DNA of 64,000 bases from Edolisoma coerulescens (Eukaryota > Chordata > Aves > Passeriformes > Campephagidae): NCBI GenBank assembly GCA_013397115.1, contig VWZW01006249.1:3942100-4006099 (forward strand). Direction: 5' to 3'. Numbering within the stretch: position 1 is the first letter of the stretch; every line of letters starts with the position of its first letter. Below, piece after piece: positions 1 to 12,300 of the stretch. Under the pieces are notes generated by a model. It saw only the letters and a program-made list of their open reading frames with translations. It had not been told where the DNA came from and did no database searches. The position numbers were made by a program, and so were the translations under genes.

Positions 1-3000
1 GAGTGAGAACTCTGATGCCTGCATTCTTTATGAGAACTCCAATGATCTTTGTTTAGTGTAGTAAAGCATAGACTTTCAAACAAAATGTGTCAGGTACAGA
101 TGAAGCGGCTAAGGAAGTTTTTTTGCATTTTTCAGTTGTCTCAGATTAGCTATTCATGTTTTAATAAGATCTTCAAAATCAAAAGGACATATTAGAGATA
201 ATTACCAACTCACAATTCCCCTTCACTTATCTGTCATACAAAACTTTAAGGTTTTCTTCCATTTTACATACTGTCTCATAAGAATGAGAATTTACTTGCA
301 GTAAATCTGTTTTCCATCTCTGCCTGCGTATTAGCATTTCTTCAGAAACAGAATAATTTATTATCTGCAGGTTTTGATTTTTTTGCTTATGCATTCCATG
401 CTTGAATAAAGCAAAATATTATTTAAGGACCTGATCTGATCTCAGCCTGCCCACTGAAGTGAGTAGGAGTCTTCCTGTGGAGATCCAGCCCCCAGGGATA
501 TCTGCCTACTGCAGAATTATCACAGTGAGAAAAGAACCTCCTCTAAGCAAATCAGGCTGAGCTTATGGTGTTAATGACCCCCTGTTTAACTTGGTGGATT
601 CCTTGGAATGAAAATACCTCAAAACACATTACCATCTCTGGACACCAATTATTCCCTCTGCTTTTTCAGTTAGAGGAGATAATTAGAAATGGAAAAAATA
701 CTGAGAATTAGTCACATGGGACTAAGTCATTCCACTAGGAATATTTGCTAGCAAATTCCACAGAAAGCCAAAGTTTAAAGATGTGTAGTAAGAGGGACTT
801 GTGAATGCAAATTCTAATGCTACTGTCATTAAGAGGATGTGGGAAAGTACAACAGGGAATTTTTCTGTTCTTCTTTATCATATTTGGTTATAGCATTAGA
901 AGAAAAATAGTCACTAAAGTCACTATAAAAGAGATGAAAAATTTTAAACATATGCAAGGCCTCACTGAATTTCCTGGAACTGAATTTATTTCTGTGAATA
1001 TACACATCAATTAACCTATTTGTTTAGGCAGAACAAAAACAGTCGTTCAGTTTCAAACTTCTAGAGGGAATTCTCTCTGAATCTACAGCTTTTTGTATCA
1101 ACTTTATATCTGTATGAAGAAAAAGAAAGCATCATCATTTTCAGAAAACCCAAAATACCATTTTGGTTAAAAATCAATAATAATTTTCCTCTCAGGTCCT
1201 ACTAGTCCACAGTGACAAAGTGGTCACAGCACCAAACCTGACAAACTTGAGGAAGAGTTTGGACAACACTCTCAGGTACTTGGTGTGACTCTTGGGGTGT
1301 CCTGTGCAGGGCCAGGAGCTGGACTCGATGATCCTGATGGGTCCCTTGCAACTCAGCATATTCTGTGATTCTCTGATTCTATAAGCAGATGTCTAAGTAG
1401 GAGATCATTTCCTTTCAGCTGGGATGGAGGGAAATCTGGTGAATATCAATTTATTTCTAAGTGCCATTGAAGTAACCCTGAATATTAGATTGCTAAAAAA
1501 AAGGTTACTAATGATCAGCATGAATTCACTATCAGTGCTGCCTCCAGGGTGATGTGAGGAACAGCCCATAACCACTGGGGATGAGAGGCCTATGAAAAAG
1601 CTGGATCTGGCTTCTGGACAGATGAATACTTTCCCAGACTGACCTGAAAACCATTTCCATCAAGTAAACAGAGACACCTTGTACCTGCTTTCTCAGAGCT
1701 CTACACGAGGGACCAGACCAAAGTCTACAATTTAACCAGCAGCTACCAATTCCCAGAGCTTGTCAGTGTGCAGAGCACAGGGCAAACTTGATCCCTGTTG
1801 AATTGCCCAAGCTGTGCTTAAGCCCACAGCAATGAGTTGCCTCGCTCCTGGCAGGCTGCCACATCCACTGATTTCAGTGGAGAAAAGTTACAGTTAGAAA
1901 AGGAGGAGGCTGGCCTGGTGCCCACAGCCCTCTTCAGCAGAGTTAAACCACTCTGCCCTACATTTGCAGGCACATCCGGCCCCAATCTGCCTGGGCAGGA
2001 GCTGGAGAGCAGGGTACAAATGATGCCTTGTGCTGCAGGGCTCGTGAGCACGCACTCAGCAGCCACTGATCCTGTACCTGCAGAATGGAGAGAACAGGAG
2101 GCAGGGATTTCTGCAGAAAAACAGCTGGCTCTGAGCAGATCCTGGCTGAGAAAGAGCAGAGGGAAGGACTCATCTACATTGCAACTGCAAAGCAGCCAGG
2201 GCTGACACACCCGGGCTCCTCACTGCTCTTGCCAGTGTGAGACAGTCAAAGGGAAAGGGCAGTGGGGAACTTCACTGGGAGTTCGGATTGTAAAATGTCT
2301 TACAGACAAGTGTGGCAGAACTTACAGTTAAATAAAGGCACTTTTATCTGAAATGCTGATGCTCTTTGAATTCTACCAAGAACAGTCTCCTCTTTTTCCC
2401 ACCAGTGAGAATTTGATAGTCACTCGGTGTCACTAACATTTCTGCAAGACACCCAAAATTGCAAAATGATACAGACAAAAGAGGAGAACATCTGTTCACT
2501 GTGTCCTGTACTTCTGTCTCAGACCCACATCTTCCTAAGGACATGAACAATTATAATCTTATTATCCTTTATGTCTTCCTCATCAAATTTCACTCCATTG
2601 TCTGTCCCAGATGAGGTGTATTGGGCAATAACATTATAAACTGTTCTTAATCCTGCTGTTATTTCAGCCCAAATTGATTTACTGGGGATTCTGAGCTGAC
2701 AAGCATAATATTTCCCATCCACAACAAAAACTCTACCCTCCTTTATGTTCTGTTATTTTAGAATAAAATCTTAACCTATTCAAGTGTCTAGAATATGAGT
2801 TTTTACAGCTTCAGCAAGAAAATCCCTTTTTAATTTTTTAACGTATATTTCAATTTTCAGGGACTTTATTAAAACATATTTTTATTAACATGCTGTTGAG
2901 GAAAAAAAAACTTTCTCTGTAATTATGTACAGTTTTAAAATCAGTAATCAACCAAAATTTCATATTTTTGTTTGTGGCATCATAGATTCTGTACAGTATC

Positions 3001-4999
3001 CTGTATTTCAGGGACAGTTAAACAGTTAAATGAAATGATGAAGCTATGACTTGCTATGGTGGTGTGGTGCCACCTTGTGAAGTTTCACCGTAAGTGCCTC
3101 TAACTTGTAGAAGGAGATAAAAATTTGGCCCTGGGGAGAAAAGGAAAGGAGCCTGTTCCTCTGTGACTGCAAGAAATTACAAGAGATTCCAAGAGTGAGC
3201 CTGTTGACAAAGAGGAGCGTGTGGTTATTGGTTAAGAAAAGAGCATTCAGCATTTTAAGATTACATTAAAAGGGCATGAGAGGGCACAAAAAGTGCAGCA
3301 AAACCTCAAGTACTTTCCCCAACACAGATCCAATTACAGACATGAGTTAATTCCACTGAAGTCAGCAGTTACTGGAGATTAATGTGGAAGTAATGCAGAT
3401 CAGATTTTGGCCTGAAGGCTGTTGCAAATCTTGGCTTACAGTATTTCCTTAAAACAACAATTAAAATAACCAAGTTATTTCCTACTTTTTGATACTGTTT
3501 TATTTACTTTCACAACTCATTTTGTCCCCAAGATGCTTTAACTGTACATAAAGGAGAGATAACACACAGAGCTATTTTAATAGAGGCTTTAGGTAATGGT
3601 TTTCATTTTTCTTTGTCCATTTTTGAAGGAATACAGTAATGTCTGTTCGCATTTAACACTTTTCTGCAATTCAAAATGTATGTCTTCTTGCTTTTTGGCC
3701 AAATCCAAAACTGTTTTAAATCTAAATCTCTTTTACTGTTTCAGTTTCTTTTCATATGTCCTGATAGTTCTTTTAGAGTAAGGCCGGTTGAAGAAACACT
3801 TGCTAGAGAATCTGTTAGGTTGTGCCAGTAATACAATTGCCAAAAGCCAGCTGGTTTGGTACCTCCTGACAGGATTAAATTTGCATCACGCTGAACTACT
3901 CCCTCAACAGTCTTGCTGTAAGAGAACTTTCAGTCCCAAGACATCCAACTACAGACAACGAAGAAAGCGCAAATACAAAGCTCTGCAGGAATCTATCCCT
4001 TACCTTTGCCATCGGTGCTGCAATACTCACCCACCACTAGGCAGTGCTGAAGTATTTAGTGCACGGATCTCTCTCAAATGCCAGGGACACACAACGTAGC
4101 TCTGGTTTTTGTTACAGGACGTGAACGTAAGTCAAAAAGATAAGGGCAGTTAGGACAGCTGCACACATTTGTATCTGCAGTATTCTGCAAGAACTCGTCT
4201 CTACGGACAGGAATATTTCTTCACAATGTGCTCCTAATTGCTTTTTCTCTTTGTTTCTGAGCTCAGGTGGATGACTCCAAGGTCAAACATCTGGCTGCAA
4301 GCTCAAGTGTCTCTTAACTGCTTTGTGACATTTAGGTCAGGGAGGACACAGGAAAACAACACACTGAGCATTCCAAGGCAACTCTTCCTTTAAGAGGGGA
4401 GTATGACGCAACCAAGGAATGACACACAGTGTCAGGAAAACAGGAATTTTAGCTAATAACAATCTTAAAACACAGAAGAACGTTGATGTCAAAAGGAACT
4501 GACCTATGTCATCAGCACCAGGTCCTTTTTGTCTGGATAATCTGATCCAGAATCTTGCAACCTGGTATTTTACAATACATCCTAATCACATAATCCTACG
4601 CACCTCCCAAGCCTTCCAAGATTAAATGTCTCTTTTGAAATAAATTTTATAAAAATTAGGCTGATACTTCAATTAATAGGAAGTAATTTTAACGTAATCC
4701 GTCTCAATGCCAATGTCTTGCAGATAGTTTGAATCAGCCAATACATCTAACTTAATCTGCTCAAAATGAAAAAGAGGCTTGAATCTTTTTACTCAATCAG
4801 AACTGAATATTAGAATTGGTTTCTGTTAATTTTAACTTGGGTAAGGAATTCAGGTTTTAATTCCTTTATCTAAACAGAAATCAGTAGGAGGAAGCGTTAG
4901 AATGCTATAAACATCACTGAACACGATTGGTCTAAGATATATATTAAAAATAAATGTTATTACTAACATTTAAGTGTCATTTTCACTGCCCTGTATACC
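1..4999. other. Intergenic DNA downstream of CIB2, no gene seen
   Basis: AT-rich sequence with only short, unconvincing open frames. The longest pair (about 1.82-2.21 kb) overlaps on both strands, has no recognisable domain and is probably chance in a slightly GC-richer patch. In mammals SH2D7 lies on this side of CIB2, but I saw no SH2-domain-like exon here. A CR1 tail is listed separately. Confidence 0.6.
1206..1382 (+). mobile_element. CR1 LINE fragment, 3' end
   Basis: This matches the 3' end of a chicken-repeat-1 (CR1) retroposon in plus orientation. It includes the stretches TTTGGACAACACTCTCAGG, GGTGTGACTCTTGGGGTG, CCAGGAGCTGGACTCGATGA and TGGGTCCCTTGCAACTCAG, and ends in the degenerate octamer-like tail ATTCTGTGATTCTCTGATTC. 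It is strongly 5' truncated, as is usual for CR1, and diverged, so old. It has no coding capacity. The family call rests on remembered consensus features. Confidence 0.9.
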
Positions 5000-5098
5000 T
5001 TGAATATCCAAAATTTCCATTGAAACTTTTAATGTACAACCATACAGCTAGAGAAATATTCCTTCTTTATTCATAGTATGTAAACTGAACAGCAAGCT
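5000..5098. repeat. 99-bp direct repeat, copy A
   Basis: This segment recurs at 7530-7628 in the same orientation with about five mismatches in 99 bases. The sequence on either side of the two copies is unrelated. Copy A lies about 1.3 kb beyond the CIB2 stop codon in the CIB2 transcription direction. On the minus strand it carries AATAAA (5066-5071), so it could hold the CIB2 poly(A) signal. The origin is unknown; it could be a fragment of an unrecognised dispersed repeat. Confidence 0.85.
5066..5071 (-). terminator. CIB2: Candidate CIB2 poly(A) signal
   Basis: This is the first canonical AATAAA on the minus strand that I found downstream of the CIB2 stop at 6378, giving a 3'UTR of about 1.3 kb. 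An ATTAAA variant at 6110-6115 is an alternative closer to the stop. No transcript evidence is available here. Confidence 0.4.
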
Positions 5099-6377
5099 AC
5101 CCTGCAGGCTCACCATACAGAAGAGTTTCTGAGGTAGATAAGCATCTCCATCCCTACAGAAATGATAAAAAGGTTAGGTTCTCTAGTTTAACAACTCTCT
5201 ATATAACACATTTCATCCTTTGAAAGATTTAACTTTATAGTAATTGGAATAATGATCAAAAAGGAAATTAGTATGTGGTTGGCCTAAAAATTCTCAAAGC
5301 ACAACAGAATGCTTCAAAAGTTTTAATTGTGATAACTTTGATACAGAAGCCATGTAAGTGACAGAGCCCTTCTATTGACTGTTAGAACAGTAATTAATAC
5401 ACATATGATTGTCTTCAGGCCCCAGTACCTAAGCAATACTGGAAGTAAAAAAAACAAACAAAAAAAATCTAGCTGATTTCCAGCTGGAGGGGAAAGAGGA
5501 ACATAGAACTGCATTCATGCATTTTATGGGAGAGATTGCATAGCTTGTTTAGAAAGAAAATGTCTTTTCATGGCCTTGATAGTAGTTCTGTGCTTCTTCA
5601 ACTTCTTCATGAGTTACAGATGACCATGTTCCTCCATTCAACATTATCAGCCCATAGAATGAGTAAATGCAGGAGCCCCTTGGAGAATAAGGACACAGTT
5701 TTGACATTTATCTTGGGAAGAAATGAATCACGTACGCAGTTATCATATACAAAAGGCAAATATTTCAAGTTTTATAAGGACACAACAATCCATAAAATAT
5801 TGGTTGAAGGTAAGCACCAAACCCAGCAGTTGCCATTTCAGTGGCTGAAAGGCAAATCTGGGCTGTGGTTGTCTTCAACACGGGGAGCTTGATCTTGACT
5901 GCAGTTCTTTCACCTCAGATATTTTCCATGCAAGATCCCCAGCTGTACGACACAGTGATAGAGGCATCTCATTATTTAAGGCCCGTGCTTTCTTTCAAAT
6001 ACTCTTGGAAAACACACCAAAGCTAATCTTTCTCTCAATCTTTTTTTTTTTTTGCACTTTTAAGAGCAGTATTAAATATTCATAAATATAAAAACTATGT
6101 GGAAATACCTTTAATAATATTCTGACTGTTTAAAAAAGGGGGGGAAAAAAAGAAAAACCACAATCCAACAACCAACCATCTTTGCCAGAGTGCTTGGCCA
6201 GCAGTGAAGATAAAAATGTGACTGTTCCAAATATCCTGTAGATCACATGATGCTTCTGTCTCTTCATGGACCAGAATTATTTCAGTACTTTCTGCTGAGT
6301 TCTAAGAAGCCCTCATTAAAGGACAAAAGCCCCTGGAGTGCCTGAGATTCAGAAAGGCTGGACTGGCAGAAACATCT

Positions 6378-6399
6378 TCAGATTCTTATGTGGAAAGTA
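6378..6399 (-). CDS. CIB2: CIB2 coding exon 6 (22 coding bases)
   Basis: After a strong pyrimidine tract ending TTTTGCAG, 22 bases complete Ser181 and encode TFHIRI and then TGA. This restores the invariant STFHIRI C-terminus of CIB proteins and gives exactly 187 residues. The 3'UTR continues toward lower coordinates. The exon is too short to be found as an open frame; motif and phase place it firmly. Confidence 0.95.
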
Positions 6400-9300
6400 C
6401 TGCAAAAGAAAGAAAAAGATTAGGACATACAAACACATTTGTCACAACGCAGAACATTTTCCCTAAAGTACAAAAAGGAAGGTGCTGTGTAAAAAAATTA
6501 CTTTCTTCTTTCACGCTTTGAGAAGATTTATATTTCATGGGAGAAAATTCCATCTTCTGAAAATGTTAGCTCAGTGGACCAAGCTCAATACTGGATTAAA
6601 GTGCAAATTGTCCAATTTATTAGATGTAGAGCAGAGCTAAATGTTTCCCAATGGTACTTTTGGTATGGCACAACATTTGGGTTCTAAACAAATTAGGACA
6701 AATTAGGCAGGTGAAGTTGTTTCTCTTGTTGGGACAGAGATCCTGATTGTTATCCCCTATTTGCTCTGTGGTACAGGCAAGCAGAATGTCTTACAACTGC
6801 CACCAGTCTTCAGAAGAGCTCCTGAGCATCTCAGCAGGACAGGGAGAGACAATTTAAAGAGGGTGTGCTGAAACCTCACTGTCCATAGGCAGCAAGCTCT
6901 GTTTTCTCTCATGACAGTATCAACTGTAAGTTTCTTTCTTGACTGACTAAAATGAGATTATTATGTATTTTTGTATGTAAATTCTGTAATGTTGTTGCCT
7001 ACACTGAAAGAAAACCTTTTTGGAACATTTGAGAGGCTGAAGGGTTCTGGATGCACATTTTTTGGATTTTGTTTTATCAAAAGAATACTCTAACTTAATT
7101 ACAGCTATTAGATTTGAATCGGAAATTCACTAAAGGAAGCTTGTGGTATGTATTTGGAGGAGATAAGATTTCATATTCACCATGGTCCCTAGGACCTTTG
7201 TCTCTAAGAATTTATTCAATCTGGGTGACAGCAAAAGATATCCTGTATAGCAGCCTGGCACACCAGCCTAAGTACTGTGAGAGAAAGCAGATAGTGATGC
7301 AAAGAGTTTACTGGCACTAAGGTTTTTTTAAATGAAAGAATTATAAATATCTTGTTCACAATTCAAGAAATGTCTAGGGACTATATTAATCCAAGCTCTT
7401 AAAAATTTAACACCCATACAGGTAATATCTAGGAGCTAAAAATCCATAACATTGTACGTGAAAATATTTGAGGCATGACCCCTTAAAAAAATCCACCCAA
7501 ATCCACCTAACTGGAAATCTATTTCTATTTTGAATATCCAAAATTTCCATTGAAACCTTTAATGTACAACCATATAGCTAGAGAAATATTTCTTCTTTAT
7601 TCATAGTGTGTAATCTGAACAGCAAGCTGTTCAGATAAAAAAATTCTGTTTTTATTTTGGTCTTTGAAGATTCAGCTTTTCACTAAGAAGCAGCTGAAAT
7701 ACTCTGTGAAAAACACTGACAAAAATTATTCCCTTCCACTGTTTCTTTGCTAAGCATCTCCTGCCAATTAGTCACTAGCTCTAATATTAGTCCTTAAGAG
7801 CTAATTAATCTGCACGTTGGGACAGTCTTATGAGATGCACATTCCCTATAAGGGACCTTCCTTTACTTCAGCATTTGGTAGGATTGGAGTCACAACATGA
7901 ACTGGTGGATGGGCAAAGGCCCACAAAGGTTTCAGGAATACATTTCCAATGCCATCATCTTGTTTAATGTGTTGTTTCCCTGTCTAGTTCTGGCAGCTCC
8001 CAGGTATTCCTCTCAAACCCCGTTACATACTGTTACAGCATGCTTCAGCCTCAGGCATTCAAATGAGCTGAAACTTCCAGGATGATTTATGAAACAATTT
8101 CCTGTGGAAAACGTAACCAGTCTTGTAGAACAGAACACTTAACTAGTGCCAGCTCAAACTGCCAATGCTTCCATTAAACTACAAGCAGCTTCTTAATGAT
8201 AACAATTTTGAGTGAAATAAAACTACTGGGATCAAATTTTCTGAACTACTAACTGTCATTATCATTTACAGCTTCATCCAGCTTCTGGGATAACAGCCAG
8301 CTACATAGATCTTCCCTGGTTAATGATTAACAGTGTTTTCTTCTACTCTGGAAAAAATTCCTCAACTACAGCAGTGCAAATCAAGCAACAGACTTTATTG
8401 CATCTTCATTTGCCTGACAGCAGCACAAAGCTGGCAAAGGATGTCTGTAGGAGATTAAACCTACACAGGGTCATTAAGTAAAGGTTTGAGAAAGGAGTGA
8501 TGAGATAAGGAAAATCAGTCAATGTAGAGTGGATGAACTTCAGCTCATACCAGGTCAAAGCCTCGATCATGGTGCCAAAGTTAATGCCTGCTGTGTATGT
8601 TAAGTAGGCATGATAATGTGACAGCTTAAAAAAACTCCAACACATGTAAAAAAGTGCTTTAAAACCTGAGTGCACATCACTATAAGAATCTGGTCTTCAA
8701 AGGTTTTCTACAGAGTAAAGAAGATATTCCTCCTCAGCAACTTCAAATCTCACATTAATGATGATGATAATTTACAGCTGGATGAAAGTTCTCAATGTTT
8801 GTCACAAGTTGGGTGAGCACTGGTCCCACGTAAGAGAGGAGAGAGAGCAAAATGTTCCATGGCTTCGTACAGATCACCTGCTCAAGCAATGGCAGAGCCA
8901 GGGATAAAACTTAACTGCCTGGAATCCTACATTTCCTCCTTTTACAATATGAAGAGGTGGCTTTGGTGGGGAGAAAAGGAAAAGAACAGAGTAAGAAATC
9001 CTTTACTACATATAAAAATCATCTGGGGCCTTGTAAGTTATTCAGCATTTTCAAAAGGCTCACATACCAGGTGCCAGGATGGTGTTCTGGGATCAGATCT
9101 TCAGAAATATTGACTGCCCGGGGCTTCACAGCAAAATCCCTGCAAACTGCAGTTGCCCAGCATCTCCATTTGCTCACTGGCAATCATTTTCAATGTGCCT
9201 ATTGCTTTGGTTCCTAAGTGTTCCATTTTAACAGCTGCTGAGCAGCTAGAAGTGTAAATCATTAGACTCTCGGGCTGCCTTGAATTTAAATTCTGGAATA

Positions 9301-12300
9301 CATTCAACTGAGCACAAAAAGTGGAGATATGCAAAAACAAATGAAATTGTGACTGTCTCTGGACATTGATGGGTTGATATTTCTTCCACATGTGTGCTTA
9401 AGATTTCAAATGGACAATTTATTGTAGGTGAAAACATGTTTTTATATACTTTTGCAATAGTAAGAAGCTAGTTCAGTTTACCACTGGCATATAGGGTTGG
9501 TGAGCTGCTATTAAGACACTTCCTGTGCTTTGCATGCTCTGTATTAGATTACCCAGTGAAGCTGCACAGCCCTGCCTGCCCTTTGGCTGCACACAACCCT
9601 AGGCTACCACTTAAGACAACCATTACAGCTGAAGACTCAGAAGATAAGAAAATGAGAGGCCAGGAATAGAGCTGGAGATTAATTCACAAAGATATAAGGA
9701 AGCATTGTGTCAGTAAATGAATAGGTAACATGTCCGAGACTGTTATGGCACAATTGAATTTCATGAACAGGAAACAGGGTTTTTTGTGGTGAGAGATCAG
9801 CTACAGGAATTGCACTCTTGTCCCATGTCACAAAGTCTGTCACATGCTGGCAGGCACTGGCTACTGCCACAGAGTGCTTGTTTAGGTTCAGTCCCAGTCA
9901 GATTTTGGTGCGCCTATTGTGGCAATAAACTTCAATGAATCCCATTCCAAAAGTCAAATCACTCTCTCTCTTTAGAATGCAATATTTACACAGTATTTTA
10001 AAAATTAGAGTGAGTTCCTCAGAACAGGAAGTTCTGTCCTAACAAATATCTCAGTCTGTGATGCAGTGCATATGGGAAAAATAGGACTAACAATGTCCTA
10101 AAGAAATAAAATACCTTTACCGGCAAAATGAACAGTAAACCACAGCAAGACAGAGGTATCAAATCTTCCATATAGATCAGTTTGGATAAAAGTAGTCTCA
10201 TGACCCTGTCACTTTCTTTTCCTGCAGCTGTTAACTCTGGTTAAAACAGAAACCAAACTAGAGAACCTACAGGTTCTCTTCTCAACTCTGAGACTTTTTT
10301 CATTACACTCTCATTTTCCAGTATAGCTTCAAAGACACATGTTGCTGAACCATGAGAAACATCAGATTCTTCAGAGATTCTAGTATTTTCTTTACATATA
10401 TTTCCAGCTAAGAAATGGTTTTCTTTGTACTGTTATCCCCATAGAAGCTGCTGTTATATAGAAACTCCCTGGTCAGAGGCTCTAAACCAGTGTTTTGCTT
10501 AGGAGGTGGAAGGAGACCTTTTTTTATGGCATCAGGAGCTCTTAGGCCTGAGGACTTCAGAGATGAATCCCATGACTCAGCTAAACTCCTGAACCTGAAA
10601 GGAGGGGGAAGTTATGATTTCTCTTGAAGCCAGGGATGCAAAACCTCTGCCTTAAACATGCACATTGCCATCTTAGACATGAAGGAGATATCTTGTCACA
10701 AACATGGATCCAAGTACAGGTGTCTAAACTGAGCAACCAGATGCTCAGTCTTCCAACACTTGGTAGCCTCATCCTTTGATTTCATCGGTACTTTCCACTT
10801 TCTCTTACCTAATCTATAATACTTCACATCTCAGTTCATCCCACTTTTTACTCATCATCTTGCCCTGCTCAATACCCAGCATTCAGCGATTTTCACTCAT
10901 TTCCTCATCTTCCCAAAACATCACAAAACTGGAAAAAAAGAATAATTGTGACAGTGATTCCACTGGCAAACATTCCTCTTTGCAGCTTTCTCAGGAAATG
11001 ACCGGGCTGCACAGCATCCTCAGCTTGGAATTCTCAGTCAGCAGTTTGCAAGCCTGTACAACACAGCAGTGAAGTCAGTCATGGCACAGGAAATTTCTGA
11101 AACTGCAGCTTCTGCTGAATCTTCAGATCTGCCTTCAATTCTTCATATTTGATCACTGTTCTCTACTGGATTTGTAGGTGCAGCAGAGCCTTTTGATTGA
11201 TTAAAGGAAACTCTACCTGACCCCAGCAGCTTCTACATGGATAGCAGTATAAAGAAAATGTTTTCTTAGCTGGAAATATCTGTAAACAAAATACTAGAAT
11301 ACCTACTGAGCTGAGCCTCACCATAATGATGATATGTACCTTGTTCTAAAAGGGTTTCCGTTGATACACTTGATTAGTCAAGGAATACCTGAAATGTATA
11401 AAAGACATTCACATTAACTTTGAGTGTCTCCTCTCCAGAAGCTGATGTTTCTCAAGGTTCACAGGAATCATGTGCTCCTGCTCACTTGTCAAACACTTTA
11501 ACGTCTTTCCTCAGAAATTTCATTCATGAAAGAAATACTATTCTGTGTTCTGCAGGACACTTTAAAGTTCTTCAAAAAACACTCTCACTTTCTCAGCAAA
11601 GAAATCAATGTGTTTCCATGTATATTTGTAACATGTATACAATATTTACACACATTCCTATGCAGACAGCTGGGATCCTTGCTATAGGCTCAAGAAAAAT
11701 ACAAATTTGAGCTGATAATAGATCAAAATATTTTCCTGAACCACACCAACAGGGGTGGAGGGGCAGGGAAGGTGATAATTAAAAGTCATTGACCTCTTAG
11801 TCTTAAGTTAGGGGAGAACTGGAATATGCCCTATAAAAGTAAACTGAGTTAGGTAAGAAGTCATCCCCTAGTCAGTCTCCAGTAAAATACTTATGTCTGA
11901 CACTTCTTGTATTAGACTGCACAGTGATATCCTAGAAAAATACCTGGAAGTGTGCAAGAGACTCTCTTTTTCTTAAAATAATACCTGAGAAAGTCCGGTG
12001 CCTTGGAAATCATGTTTTCAAAATCTGCAAATCCTAATTTCCCATCACCGTCCATGTCAGCTTCTTCTATCACTTTCTCACAAACCAGAGTGATTTCCTC
12101 TGCTGTCAGCTCTTCCCGGGTCAGCTTATTGAGGGTTTTTTCCAAGTCTGCTTTACAAATGAAGTTATCTGTGTTAAAATCTAAACAATAGAAGAACCAA
12201 AGATCACCAAGAGTCCCACTCGTTTTACTCCAAACACAAAAAGCACACCAGAGCACCCCCATACAGTACCATAGATCTTAAAGGCATAGATTGCTTTCAG

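Noticed and set aside
1818..2210. Overlapping open frames of 122-130 codons on both strands
   Set aside because: Frames on both strands in a GC-richer patch, no recognisable domain, no splice context that links to a known gene.
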